The notes below the pieces were generated by a model. The model saw only the letters and a program-made list of their open reading frames with translations. It made no database searches and was not told where the DNA came from. From assembly GCA_002413785.1 (NCBI GenBank), contig DHXR01000082.1, positions 65,232 through 129,231 of the forward strand: 64,000 nt of DNA, written 5' to 3'. The translations under genes and the position numbers were made by a program. Below, in pieces: positions 34,535-43,606 of this stretch; position 1 is the first letter of the stretch; every line of letters begins with the position of its first letter. Source of the DNA: Mucilaginibacter sp. UBA5151 (GTDB taxonomy: Bacteria > Bacteroidota > Bacteroidia > Sphingobacteriales > Sphingobacteriaceae).

Positions 34535-35256
34535 AACAAGTTTTTATAGTCATTTTATGCTTGCTTCAAACTTCTTTGTTGTTAGCACAGCAGGAGAAAA
34601 AGTACATTAAAAAAGGTAACGACCTGTACCAGCAACAAAAATACCAGGAAGCAGAGGCTGATTACCGCATGTCGGTCGAAAAGAAAAGTCAGAATGTAGC
34701 AGGTAACTTTAACTTGGGTGATGCGCTGTATAAGCAAAAGAAATTTGCCGATGCGGGTGAGCAATTTAACAAACTTGCAGCGGCGGCAAATAATAAAGCG
34801 GTTGCTGCAGGCGCTTATCATAACCTGGGCAACTCATTATTAGCGAATAAAAAATTGGAAGAAAGCGTCGAAGCTTATAAAAAATCGTTGCTTGCTAACC
34901 CAAAAGATGATGAGACACGCTATAACCTGGCCTACGCGCAGGAAAAACTGAAGCAACAGCAGCAACAGAACAAAAACAACAAAAACCAGGACAATAAGAA
35001 TCAAAACAACAAGAACCAGGACAATAAAAACCAGGATAAAAAGGATAAAGACAATAAGGATAATAAAGACAACAAAAACCAGGATAAAAAGGACCAGGAT
35101 AAAAAAGATCAGCAACAGCAGCAACCAGACAAAATATCGAAAGAGGATGCCGAAAGGATGCTCGACGCACTGAATAATGATGAAAAGCAAACCCAGGATA
35201 AACTAAAAAATAAAAAATTAAAGGGCGGGAATTTGCATATTACAAAGGATTGGTAA
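34531..35256 (+). CDS. batC: BatC-type TPR protein with Asn/Lys/Asp/Gln-rich segment
   Basis: A protein of 241 residues. A signal peptide (to about residue 20, LLLAQ) and TPR units (about 28-140: YIKKGNDLYQQQKYQEAEADY, then GNFNLGDALYKQKKFADAGEQF-type repeats and YHNLGNSLL) are followed by about 70 residues of N, K, D and Q (about 142-212). The C terminus DAERMLDALNNDEKQTQDKLK is conserved in BatC proteins. Expansion and contraction of the NKD-rich tract is likely because the DNA consists of short A-rich near-repeats. It is probably periplasmic and mediates protein contacts in the Bat complex. Confidence 0.88.
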   Translation: MKQVFIVILCLLQTSLLLAQQEKKYIKKGNDLYQQQKYQEAEADYRMSVEKKSQNVAGNFNLGDALYKQKKFADAGEQFNKLAAAANNKAVAAGAYHNLGNSLLANKKLEESVEAYKKSLLANPKDDETRYNLAYAQEKLKQQQQQNKNNKNQDNKNQNNKNQDNKNQDKKDKDNKDNKDNKNQDKKDQDKKDQQQQQPDKISKEDAERMLDALNNDEKQTQDKLKNKKLKGGNLHITKDW

Positions 35257-35266
35257 ATAAAAACTA

Positions 35267-35359
35267 TGTCATTGCGAACGAGGAACGAGTGAAGCAATCG
35301 CGAACTTTACATGACCAATGTGCATAGTTCGCGATTGCCACGCTTTGCTCGCAATGACA
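35267..35359. repeat. Dispersed GTCATTGCGA-type inverted repeat
   Basis: The ends TGTCATTGCGAACGAGGAAC (from 35267) and GCTTTGCTCGCAATGACA (to 35359) are complementary, as are the inner words GCAATCGCGAACT and AGTTCGCGATTGC. It fills the gap between batC and batD. Very similar GTCATTGCGAGgAACGA-type sequences are common intergenic repeats in many bacteria; no function is known. Confidence 0.8.
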
Positions 35360-35378
35360 AAGTTGATTTAATAAATAA

Positions 35379-37184
35379 ATGGACCGTAAGTATTTCATAT
35401 TAACGTTTTTACTGTTTTGTACCAGCTTACTGTTTGGCCAGGATGTTAAATTTACAGCATCGGTAAGCAGTAATCAGGTAGGTACGGGTGAGCAGTTTCA
35501 GGTTGATTTTTCTGTCAGCGCCAATGCCGAAGGGTTTACGCCCCCTAATTTTAGCGGTTTCCAGGTTTTGTCTGGCCCTAACCAGTCAACCAGCATGACC
35601 TCCATTAATGGGAATACTACAATCAGTAATGCCTTCAGTTATATTTTGATGCCGGTAAAAGAGGGGGACTTTACCATAGGCGCGGCAACCATTGTAGTAA
35701 ACGGCCATAGGATGAGCACAAATCCTATTAAAATAAAAGTGGTGAAAGGAAGGCCGGTTCCGCAAAATCAACAAACCCAAAGCGGGCCGGATAACAGTGT
35801 TTCCGCAGGTAATTCCGCTGACCTCTCAAAATCGCTATTTATAAAAGCTGTGGTTGATAAAACAAATGTTTACCAGGGCGAACAGATCACCTTAAGCTAC
35901 CGTTTATATACGAGGGTAGATATTGAACAAAGCCAGGTGGATAATTTACCTGACCTGAACGGTTTCTGGAACGAGGATATAAAAAATATGCAGCGACAGG
36001 TACAATGGCACGTTGAAGTTTATAAAGGTGTAAAGTACAATGCAGCAGATATTAAGCAAACTATTTTATTTCCTGAACATGCAGGTAACCTTACTATTGA
36101 CCCGTTTGGGATGACCTTTGTGGCGAGAGTGCCGACCCCGTCAAGAGATATTATGGACCAGTTTTTTGGGTCTTTTAAAGAAGTTAAGGTTAAAGTAAAG
36201 AGTACGCCGGTGGTTATTCACGTAAAACCACTGCCCGAAGCAGGAAAACCGGATAGCTTTACCGGCGCAGTTGGTAATTTTAAAATTGAGGCGTCTGTTG
36301 ACAAAACAGAACTTAAAGCCAACGATGCCGTAAATTATAAAGTAAAAGTCACCGGCTCGGGCAATATAAAGTTGTTGAAAACGCTAAATACAAGTTTTCC
36401 TGCCGATTTTGAAAAATATGACCCTAAAATAACTGATACCGTTATAAACGGTGAAAGCGGGGCATCCGGCAGCAGAATATATAATTACCTGTTAATCCCA
36501 AGGCACCAGGGCGATTATACCATCGATCCGCTTAAGTTTTCTTACTTTAATCCGGCTACAAACAAGTACTACACTTTATCATCCCAATCATTCCACATAA
36601 AGGTTGATAAAGGCACAAACGAAAGTAATGTTACCGCTTTTTCACCGGCAGATAAACAGGATATTAAATTACTGGATAAGGATATCAGGTACATAAAAAC
36701 CAGCGATAGCGGCCTTAGCAAGCAGGGTGACGTGTTTTTTGGGTCATTCGGCTATTTTCTCCTGCTTCTGATTGGGCCTGTGCTTTGTTACGGTGGTTAT
36801 GCTTATCGTAATTGGAGCATCAAAAATAACAGCGACATTGTAAAGGTGAAAAGCAGGCGGGCAGGTAAAATTGCCGCCAAACATCTCGCCAACGCGCAGA
36901 AACAGCTTATAGCCAATGATACGAAGGCTTTTTATGAAGATGTGTTTAAGGGATTGTACGGCTATTTAAGCGATAAGCTCAATATCTCTTATGCGAATTT
37001 GGACAGGGAGACGATTGCTTCGGCATTAAAAATGAGATCGGTGAATGAACAACTGATCAACCGGTTGCTGGAAACGATAGATCTTTGTGAAATGGCGCGT
37101 TATGCCCCGGTAACACATATCTCAACACATGAAGTATTTGAAAAGGCAAAAGGTATAATTAATGACATTGAAAATGAGATTTAA
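35379..37184 (+). CDS. batD: BatD-type protein
   Basis: A protein of 601 residues. A signal peptide (to about residue 20, LLFGQ) is followed by several beta-rich periplasmic domains, each with an immunoglobulin-like pattern (FTASVSSNQVGTGEQFQVDF; IKAVVDKTNVYQGEQITLSY; IEASVDKTELKANDAVNYKV). A membrane helix lies near 450-470 (FGYFLLLLIGPVLCYGGYAY). The cytoplasmic tail has a helical domain (AFYEDVFKGLYGYLSDKLN). The repeated start of each domain (VxxxQVxxGEQ) is visible directly. It is followed at once by batE, 1 bp after the stop. Confidence 0.92.
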   Translation: MDRKYFILTFLLFCTSLLFGQDVKFTASVSSNQVGTGEQFQVDFSVSANAEGFTPPNFSGFQVLSGPNQSTSMTSINGNTTISNAFSYILMPVKEGDFTIGAATIVVNGHRMSTNPIKIKVVKGRPVPQNQQTQSGPDNSVSAGNSADLSKSLFIKAVVDKTNVYQGEQITLSYRLYTRVDIEQSQVDNLPDLNGFWNEDIKNMQRQVQWHVEVYKGVKYNAADIKQTILFPEHAGNLTIDPFGMTFVARVPTPSRDIMDQFFGSFKEVKVKVKSTPVVIHVKPLPEAGKPDSFTGAVGNFKIEASVDKTELKANDAVNYKVKVTGSGNIKLLKTLNTSFPADFEKYDPKITDTVINGESGASGSRIYNYLLIPRHQGDYTIDPLKFSYFNPATNKYYTLSSQSFHIKVDKGTNESNVTAFSPADKQDIKLLDKDIRYIKTSDSGLSKQGDVFFGSFGYFLLLLIGPVLCYGGYAYRNWSIKNNSDIVKVKSRRAGKIAAKHLANAQKQLIANDTKAFYEDVFKGLYGYLSDKLNISYANLDRETIASALKMRSVNEQLINRLLETIDLCEMARYAPVTHISTHEVFEKAKGIINDIENEI

Positions 37185-37185
37185 A

Positions 37186-37947
37186 ATGTTAAAGCGAATT
37201 TTATATCTGTTCATAGCACTGGTATTACCTATTTTATCGTTCGGTAATGACCGCACACAGATGCTTTTTGCAAAAGGCAATGCCTGTTATGCTAAGGCAC
37301 AATACAAAGAGGCTTTGACGGCATATCAGCAAATATTGGATGAAGGCTACCAGTCGGCGGCGGTTTATTTTAATATGGGAAATGCAAGTTTTAAGAGCGA
37401 CGATATTCCATCTGCCTTGCTTTACTATGAAAAAGCACATAAACTCTCCCCGGGGGATGAGGATATTAACTTTAATATTCGCTTTGCCAATTTAAAAACT
37501 ACGGACAAAATTGATGAAGCGCCGGAGTTTTTTCTCGCCAACTGGTGGAAGGCTTTAATTTTAAGTTTTTCGGTCAATACTTTATCGGTATCAAGTATCC
37601 TGCTTGTTTTATTGGGTTCGGGTGTTTTGATCATTTACTTTTTTACCAATTCGGTTTCTATTAAAAAAGCTTCTTTTTATTGCTCGATCACTTTATTCTT
37701 CCTCGGTCTCATTACCATATTTATTGCAGGGATGCAACTGAACTATTTTAACGGGCACCGGCAGGCTATAATATTCAGCAGTTCAGTGACCGTCAAAAAC
37801 GGGCCGGTTGAAAAGTCGGCGAATGTTTTTGTTTTACATGACGGAACAAAAGTGACTATTCTGGATACCAGCAACGGCTGGATGAAAATAAGGATAGGCA
37901 ATGGTAATGAAGGCTGGATAAAGAACTCGGATGTAAAAGAAATTTGA
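37186..37947 (+). CDS. batE: BatE-type TPR and SH3-like protein
   Basis: A protein of 253 residues from the ATG at 37186; earlier in-frame ATGs at 37162 and 37174 overlap batD and would extend the signal peptide (a minor choice). It has a signal (LFIALVLPILSFG), TPR units (AYQQILDEGYQSAAVYFNMGNASFK-type wording, about 35-95), two membrane helices (about 135-160 and 170-195), and a C-terminal bacterial SH3-like domain (SSVTVKNGP through GNGNEGWIKNSDV). It completes the Bat complex gene set. No terminator is obvious before the next gene. Confidence 0.88.
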   Translation: MLKRILYLFIALVLPILSFGNDRTQMLFAKGNACYAKAQYKEALTAYQQILDEGYQSAAVYFNMGNASFKSDDIPSALLYYEKAHKLSPGDEDINFNIRFANLKTTDKIDEAPEFFLANWWKALILSFSVNTLSVSSILLVLLGSGVLIIYFFTNSVSIKKASFYCSITLFFLGLITIFIAGMQLNYFNGHRQAIIFSSSVTVKNGPVEKSANVFVLHDGTKVTILDTSNGWMKIRIGNGNEGWIKNSDVKEI

Positions 37948-38049
37948 AAGGTCCTTTTAACATCTTTACAGAAACAGGTGCTTCGTTATTTTAATCCCCT
38001 CCATTAATAGTTTTTGTAAACTCTAAAATTTACATATTTTAGGGCCTTT

Positions 38050-39402
38050 ATGAAAGCAAAAAACGACAAGAAGACCATCTGGGCATGGTGCATGTTCGAT
38101 TGGGCCAACCAATCCTACAATATGGTGATCACTTCAACCATTTTCCCTGCCTATTACGTGTTTTATACAACTTTTCAAAATTCAAGTCCGAACCACGACA
38201 AGGTTACCTTCTTCGGGCACGAATTTGTGAATACAGTGATCCTTACTTATGTTCTGGGTGCAGCCTATTTGCTTATTGTTATTTTGCTGCCCATACTTAC
38301 ATCAATCGCCGATTATCGGGGGAATAAAAAACGCTATCTCCAGTTTTTTACCTGGCTGGGTGCGCTTTCCTGCGCCGGGTTATTTTGGTTCAAGCCGGTA
38401 CAAACCGGTATCCCGGCGCTTGAACTGCCTTTAATATTTTACGCGCTGGCATGTATTGGTTATTGCGGCGGTTTTGTTTTTTACAATTCGTATTTGCCAC
38501 AGATCGCTACAGACGACCAGATGGATAATGTGAGCGCCAAAGGTTTTATGTATGGTTATGCCGGCAGCTTAGTGATGCAGCTTTTATGTTTAGTTGTGAT
38601 AGAAGATCCGCGTTTGTTTGGTTTAAAAGAAGAAATACACCAGGCTTTGCCTGAGCGTATGTCGTTCCTGCTGATATTCGTGTGGTGGATGGGCTTTTCT
38701 ATTATTCCGTTCAGGCTTTTACCAAAAAGTGAGCCTGCCCCAGGCAAACATAATTATAATGTGTTCACCGGAGGGTTTAAGGAGCTGGCAAGGGTTTTCA
38801 AAAAGATACAAACTCTGCCTTTGCTGAAACGTTTTTTATCATCATTCTTTTTTTATTCAGTTGGTGTTCAAACCATCATGCTGGTAGCCGCTAATTTTGC
38901 CTCGAAAGAATTACACATGCCCGACGATACCCTTATAGAAATCATTCTTTCGATACAGGTAGTTGGTATTATTGGCGCATGGCTGACTGCAAAAGTTTCC
39001 GGGAAAATTGGTAATGTGAAAACACTTGTTGGATTAGTTTCTATCTGGACTGTATTATGCTTACTGGTGTATTTTATTTCGAGTACGCCGCAGTTTTTCG
39101 TTGCTGCAATAGTTGTAGGCGCTGTAATGGGAGGGGTGCAGTCTATATCAAGGTCTACCTATTCAAAATATTTGCCTCCTAATATACCGGATACGGCTTC
39201 ATTTTTTAGTTTTTATGACGTTACGGAAAAATTCGCAATAGTGGTAGGACTGTTTACTTTTGGTAAGGTTGAATCATTGACAGGTAAAATGCGCGATTCA
39301 GCATTAGCTTTAGATTGCTTTTTTGCAATAGGTTTGATTTTGATGGTCGTATTAATGTTTGCGGAAAATAAGGCGAACAAAGAAGTATTGGTTGTAGCGT
39401 AA
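38050..39402 (+). CDS. MFS transporter, UMF1/Atg22-like
   Basis: A protein of 450 residues with about 12 membrane helices. The N-terminal motif WCMFDWANQSYNMVITSTIFPAYY is the hallmark of the UMF1 family related to yeast vacuolar effluxer Atg22. The stretch GGVQSISRSTYSKYLPP near residue 365 is also typical. The substrate is unknown; Atg22 exports amino acids, but bacterial members are not characterised enough to assume this. It stands as a single gene between the Bat operon and a convergent peptidase gene. Confidence 0.9.
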   Translation: MKAKNDKKTIWAWCMFDWANQSYNMVITSTIFPAYYVFYTTFQNSSPNHDKVTFFGHEFVNTVILTYVLGAAYLLIVILLPILTSIADYRGNKKRYLQFFTWLGALSCAGLFWFKPVQTGIPALELPLIFYALACIGYCGGFVFYNSYLPQIATDDQMDNVSAKGFMYGYAGSLVMQLLCLVVIEDPRLFGLKEEIHQALPERMSFLLIFVWWMGFSIIPFRLLPKSEPAPGKHNYNVFTGGFKELARVFKKIQTLPLLKRFLSSFFFYSVGVQTIMLVAANFASKELHMPDDTLIEIILSIQVVGIIGAWLTAKVSGKIGNVKTLVGLVSIWTVLCLLVYFISSTPQFFVAAIVVGAVMGGVQSISRSTYSKYLPPNIPDTASFFSFYDVTEKFAIVVGLFTFGKVESLTGKMRDSALALDCFFAIGLILMVVLMFAENKANKEVLVVA

Positions 39403-39475
39403 ATTTGGTTTTGATTTGAAAGTGTTGTTTAAAAATCAAAGAATCCTTAAATCATGAAAATCATGGTTCAGACAA

Positions 39476-40627
39476 TTAATTCTTATTCATCAGCCCGTCA
39501 TTAAATTTAATAAGCAGGTTAAATAAATTCCGGTATTCAGTCAGGGGCAGCGTTGCGCGGATATCATAAATATCATGATAGGCTTTGATCCCGCCAAGGG
39601 TATAAATAAAAAAAGCCGGTACACCTTTTTCGGTGAAGAAATAATGGTCACTGTTGGCCGCTTTACCCCTGGAGTTAACTTTTACCAGGTATTTGCCTTT
39701 TTCGTTTACCTGCCTGAGCATTGAAAACTCATTGGGATAAACGCTGGCATTAACCACAGTAATTCCTTCATTTCCTGTGCCCTCAATATCAAGGTTCACC
39801 AAAAACCTGATGTTTTTTAAGGGAATAGGCGGGTTTTCGCTGAAATATTTTGAACCCAGCAAACCGGCTTCCTCCCCGGCGAATAAAATAAATGCGATGG
39901 AATAGGGTTGGGGATGTGCTGAATAATATTTGGCCAGGCTTAACACTTGTGTTACCCCGCTTGCATTATCATTGGCGCCGGGGAAATAGGTAGCGCTCCC
40001 CATGCCGCCTAAATGATCGTAATGGGCAGTATAAACAATTATCGAATCGGGTTTGGAGGTACCTTTTACTATCCCGCAAAGGTTGGTGGCTTTAAAATCG
40101 TCAATTAATTGATTTTCAATGTTCACTTTGATGCTGAGTGGTGTAGTTTTCTGTAACTTTTTATCCAGTTCAATCAACGTACAATCCAGCACCTTTTGCT
40201 CCGCCGACCATGTTAATTTATCCTGTAGCTCCACAATTATGTGGTTTACAGGATCAACAAATGTAACGCTGTCTTTTTGCACCAGGCTGCCTTTGCCCCT
40301 AACGCCCCGGCTATCGGCGCTGATAATAAAATCCCGCCCCGGCGATAATTTTACCCTATTAATAGCAACTTCCATTTTACCCGGAAATGTATTAACCGGG
40401 TAACTGAATTTCTGCATAAAGCTTTTGCCGTCCATCGGGCTTACACCATAGCTTTTCAGCTGTGAAGTTAAAAAGTCAGCAGCTTTAGTCATGCCATTTT
40501 TAGTGTAGCCTCTACCCCAAAAGTAGGGTGAAGTTAAGGTATCCACCATTTTGCGGGCAAAAACGCTGTCCTGCGCAAAAGTCAGTCGCATGGAAAATAA
40601 CAGCAATATTGTTAGTTTTATTCGCAT
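39476..40627 (-). CDS. Secreted M28-family metallopeptidase
   Basis: A protein of 383 residues from the ATG at 40627; a longer frame starts with an unlikely hydrophilic 32-residue leader. A signal peptide ends near LTFAQ. The two-zinc site of M28 is complete: TAHYDHLGG (His), GANDNASG (Asp), AGEEAGLLGS (Glu pair), LVNLDIEGTG (Asp) and SDHYFFTEKG (His). The DHLG and EEAG words are diagnostic. The enzyme is an aminopeptidase-type hydrolase acting outside the cytoplasm. It converges with the UMF1 transporter gene and lies back to back with the GH20 operon. Confidence 0.9.
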   Translation of the reverse strand: MRIKLTILLLFSMRLTFAQDSVFARKMVDTLTSPYFWGRGYTKNGMTKAADFLTSQLKSYGVSPMDGKSFMQKFSYPVNTFPGKMEVAINRVKLSPGRDFIISADSRGVRGKGSLVQKDSVTFVDPVNHIIVELQDKLTWSAEQKVLDCTLIELDKKLQKTTPLSIKVNIENQLIDDFKATNLCGIVKGTSKPDSIIVYTAHYDHLGGMGSATYFPGANDNASGVTQVLSLAKYYSAHPQPYSIAFILFAGEEAGLLGSKYFSENPPIPLKNIRFLVNLDIEGTGNEGITVVNASVYPNEFSMLRQVNEKGKYLVKVNSRGKAANSDHYFFTEKGVPAFFIYTLGGIKAYHDIYDIRATLPLTEYRNLFNLLIKFNDGLMNKN

Positions 40628-40683
40628 TGTGTTTGTAGTGCAGGTTAGAGCGCATAAATATAGATAATTATTGTACACGAAAT

Positions 40684-40691
40684 TATCTTTG
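40684..40691 (+). promoter_or_regulatory. Bacteroidota-type -7 box (TATCTTTG)
   Basis: A perfect TAnnTTTG match in the divergent region between the M28 gene and the GH20 operon. Transcription would begin near 40698, about 43 nt before the small frame at 40741 and 120 nt before the GH20 start. Confidence 0.45.
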
Positions 40692-40740
40692 TATTTGTGC
40701 TGCGAATCATGTTTATCAGGCACAAAAAACTTAATTATTT

Positions 40741-40821
40741 ATGCTGCGGGGAATTTGTTCAATACTTTTACTACTTTTAGGAATTCAGGCCCCAAACGAT
40801 CAGTATAGCACGGCCAAATGA
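40741..40821 (+). CDS. Possible 26-residue leader or remnant peptide
   Basis: The ATG at 40741 opens a 26-codon frame that starts MLRGICSILLLLLGIQA and ends PNDQYSTAK. It looks like a signal peptide with a short mature part. Its TGA stop overlaps the first ATG of the GH20 gene (ATGATGA layout), so the two would be translationally coupled. It may be the left-over N terminus of a lost secreted protein, a leader peptide, or chance. It lies downstream of the predicted promoter and so is probably transcribed. Confidence 0.4.
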   Translation: MLRGICSILLLLLGIQAPNDQYSTAK

Positions 40822-42389
40822 TGAAAAAAACTATTTTAATGAAAAAACACCTAATAATTCTTCTGCTATTATTCCTAACTATTTGTGGTGCGAATGCCCA
40901 AAACACTAATAAGCCGGAAACCCACTTTAAGGTAAAGGGCTTTCACCTTGATTTGCGGGTCCAGGTGATGCCCATGGACGCGCTGAAGGCATTTGCCTTA
41001 AAACTAAGCAAGGATGGTATAAATACATTAATTATGGAGTGGGAGGGGACCTATCCCTTTGAAAAACATCCGCTGATCCCCAACAGGTATGCTTATACAA
41101 AGGCTGAAATTATCTCATTCATTAAATATTGCAATGACCTTGGTATTGATGTGATCCCTTTACAGCAAAGTTTTGGTCACGTAGAGTATATTTTACGCAA
41201 CGACAGGTATAAGGATCTGCGTGAGGATCAGCAAGATTTTTCGCAGGTTTGTCCCTTGCAAACGGAGCAGGATAAGGCCTTATTTACCGATTTGTACACG
41301 GAACTGGCATCTATCCATACCTCAAAATATATCCACATAGGTGGCGATGAAACTTATTTGCTGGGGCACGATGAACGGTGCAGGTTAATGGTGGCAAAAG
41401 AAGGCAAATCAAAACTTTATATCGACTATATAAAAATGCTTTGCGGTATAGTTATCAAACTCGGCAAAATCCCGGTGCTCTGGGCAGACATCGCGCTAAA
41501 ATATCCTGATGCTATAAAATTGCTGCCGAAAAGCACCGTCTTTATCGACTGGAACTATGGCTGGGATATGAACAACTTTGGCGATCATCAAAAGCTGCTT
41601 GAAAGCGGGTACGAAATATGGGGCGCCCCTGCGTTGCGTTCCTCGCCGGATAATTACTGCCTTACACAATGGGAGAAGCATTTTAAAAATATAAGAGATT
41701 TTGTCCCGGCTGCGGAAAAGTTGGGTTATAAAGGCATTATTATGACCTCATGGTCAACATCGGGCCAATATTCGCCGGTTTTTGAATCTGAAAATGAAAT
41801 GATAGATGAATATGCCATCCGGCACGTTTATCCTATCAGCGGGTTTAATATACTGATTGCAGCTTATGCTGAAAGCATCCGGTCAGCCCGGCCACTTGAT
41901 ATTGAAAGTTTTATTACAGGTTATTGCCGGGAACGATACGGTTTTAATGCCGAAGAATCGGCCAGGTTTTGGAAGGCGCTGAAAACCTGCCCATACGAAA
42001 TTGTGAGCGGGAAAGTGGAGTCACGGGTACCCATCACCATAAAACAATTATTGGATAGTACCCAGGTTGCTGCAAAAACGCTTTATGAACTGCAGCCGTT
42101 AAAAAATGCCGAAGAGTTTGCGCACTACCGGCTGATGGCAGGGATAAGGGTGCATTATCTTGAATTTCATGAGATTTTACAAAGGGTTAATTCGCCGTCG
42201 TTTACAAAGGAACAGGCTGAAGGAATTTTAATGGAGCTAAAAAATATGATGATCGCCGAAGAAACACTTAACCGGCAATTTATAGAACTGAACAAAGGCT
42301 ATTTGAATATTTCAGAGCTAAAACAGGAAAACGATTTAAGAAATATAAGGGTACGGCTTCTTTATGACCGCTTATCCGGAAGCAAATGA
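40818..42389 (+). CDS. Secreted GH20-family beta-N-acetylhexosaminidase
   Basis: A protein of 523 residues. Three in-frame ATGs (40818, 40821, 40839) precede the signal peptide KKHLIILLLLFLTICGANAQ; the last gives the most compact signal. The catalytic domain starts directly with FHLDLRVQVMP and contains the GH20 acid-base motif HIGGDETYL, with Asp177-Glu178 counted from 40818. LWADIALKYPD and the C-terminal part of the barrel (GIIMTSWSTSG) follow. It would release terminal GlcNAc or GalNAc from oligosaccharides in the periplasm. The nagA start overlaps its stop by 4 bp, which ties it to amino-sugar use. Confidence 0.88.
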   Translation: MMKKTILMKKHLIILLLLFLTICGANAQNTNKPETHFKVKGFHLDLRVQVMPMDALKAFALKLSKDGINTLIMEWEGTYPFEKHPLIPNRYAYTKAEIISFIKYCNDLGIDVIPLQQSFGHVEYILRNDRYKDLREDQQDFSQVCPLQTEQDKALFTDLYTELASIHTSKYIHIGGDETYLLGHDERCRLMVAKEGKSKLYIDYIKMLCGIVIKLGKIPVLWADIALKYPDAIKLLPKSTVFIDWNYGWDMNNFGDHQKLLESGYEIWGAPALRSSPDNYCLTQWEKHFKNIRDFVPAAEKLGYKGIIMTSWSTSGQYSPVFESENEMIDEYAIRHVYPISGFNILIAAYAESIRSARPLDIESFITGYCRERYGFNAEESARFWKALKTCPYEIVSGKVESRVPITIKQLLDSTQVAAKTLYELQPLKNAEEFAHYRLMAGIRVHYLEFHEILQRVNSPSFTKEQAEGILMELKNMMIAEETLNRQFIELNKGYLNISELKQENDLRNIRVRLLYDRLSGSK

Positions 42390-43606
42390 TACAAACTGAA
42401 CAATCCATGATACCGCAGCAGTTAAAAATATACAATGGCCAAATAATAACGCCATCCCGCATTATTAAGGGCGGGAGTATATTGATTACTGACGGAAAGA
42501 TCACGGCAGTTAGTGAGCAACATATAGATGCACCGGGAGCCATAGAGATTGATGCAAAAGGGAAATATGTTTCGCCCGGTTTTATTGATATCCATATACA
42601 TGGCGGCGGCGGTGCTGATTTTATGGATAATACAGTGGAGGCCTTTTTAACGATTGCCAATACCCATGCAAAGTATGGCACAACAGCCATGCTGCCAACC
42701 ACTTTAACCAGCAGCAAGGAAGACTTGCTGGAAACGTTGAAAATATACGAAATAGCTGATCAACAAAACCAGGCGGGCTCTCAATTCATCGGTATGCACC
42801 TTGAAGGCCCGTATTTCGCCCTCAGCCAGTGCGGAGCCCAGGACCCAAGGTATATCCGTGACCCAGACCCTGAAGAATATAAGGAAATATTATCGGGTAC
42901 CTCCGTTATTAAACGATGGAGCGCCGCGCCTGAATTAAAAGGGGCTGTTGAATTTGGCAAGTATGTTACATCAAAAGGGGTTTTGGCTGCGATAGCTCAT
43001 ACCGATGCTATTTATGAAGAAGTATTAACTGCATTTGAAAACGGATATACGCTGGCGACCCATTTTTATTCCGGCATGTCCGGGGTAACGCGGCGTAACG
43101 CGTTCAGGTATGCGGGTGTTATTGAAAGTGCTTACCTGATTGATGAAATGGATGTGGAGATCATTGCGGATGGGATCCATTTGCCTGCACCTCTTCTGAA
43201 GCTGATTTATAAAATAAAAGGTCCGCAAAAGATCGCCCTTATTACTGATGCGATGCGGGCAGCCGCCATGCCGCCGGGCGAAAGTACCTTGGGCAGCCTT
43301 AAAAATGGCATCAGGGTAATTATTGAAGACAACGTTGCTAAAATGCCTGACCGAAGCTGTTTTGCCGGCAGTGTAGCCACCGCCGACCGGCTGGTGAGGA
43401 CGATGGTTAACACAGCTGGTGTGCCATTAATTGAAGCTGTGCAGATGGCTACGGCTACACCGGCCACCATTATGAAAATTATTGATAAAAAGGGTTCACT
43501 TGTTAATGGAAAAGATGCGGATATTGTGATTTTTGACGAAAACATAAACGTTGAGATGACGATTATAAAAGGGAAGATAGTGCATGGAAAGACAGTCTGT
43601 TCGTAG
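42386..43606 (+). CDS. nagA: N-acetylglucosamine-6-phosphate deacetylase
   Basis: A protein of 406 residues of the amidohydrolase superfamily. The metal and substrate motifs of NagA are seen in order: PGFIDIHIHGGGGADFMD (His70, His72), GMHLEGPYF (metal Glu), AIAHTDA, THFYSGMSG, and ALITDAMRAA with the catalytic Asp. It removes acetate from GlcNAc-6-phosphate to give GlcN-6-phosphate, the substrate of the next gene product. Start and stop overlap those of the neighbouring genes (4 bp with GH20, 23 bp with nagB). No GlcNAc kinase or PTS is in the window, so the phosphorylated substrate must arise elsewhere. Confidence 0.93.
   Translation: MIQTEQSMIPQQLKIYNGQIITPSRIIKGGSILITDGKITAVSEQHIDAPGAIEIDAKGKYVSPGFIDIHIHGGGGADFMDNTVEAFLTIANTHAKYGTTAMLPTTLTSSKEDLLETLKIYEIADQQNQAGSQFIGMHLEGPYFALSQCGAQDPRYIRDPDPEEYKEILSGTSVIKRWSAAPELKGAVEFGKYVTSKGVLAAIAHTDAIYEEVLTAFENGYTLATHFYSGMSGVTRRNAFRYAGVIESAYLIDEMDVEIIADGIHLPAPLLKLIYKIKGPQKIALITDAMRAAAMPPGESTLGSLKNGIRVIIEDNVAKMPDRSCFAGSVATADRLVRTMVNTAGVPLIEAVQMATATPATIMKIIDKKGSLVNGKDADIVIFDENINVEMTIIKGKIVHGKTVCS

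Noticed and set aside
34840..35190. Leu/Val/Phe-rich minus-strand frame that looks like a membrane protein
   Set aside because: It is the antisense of the N/K/D/Q-rich tract of BatC, which produces hydrophobic codons by composition alone.
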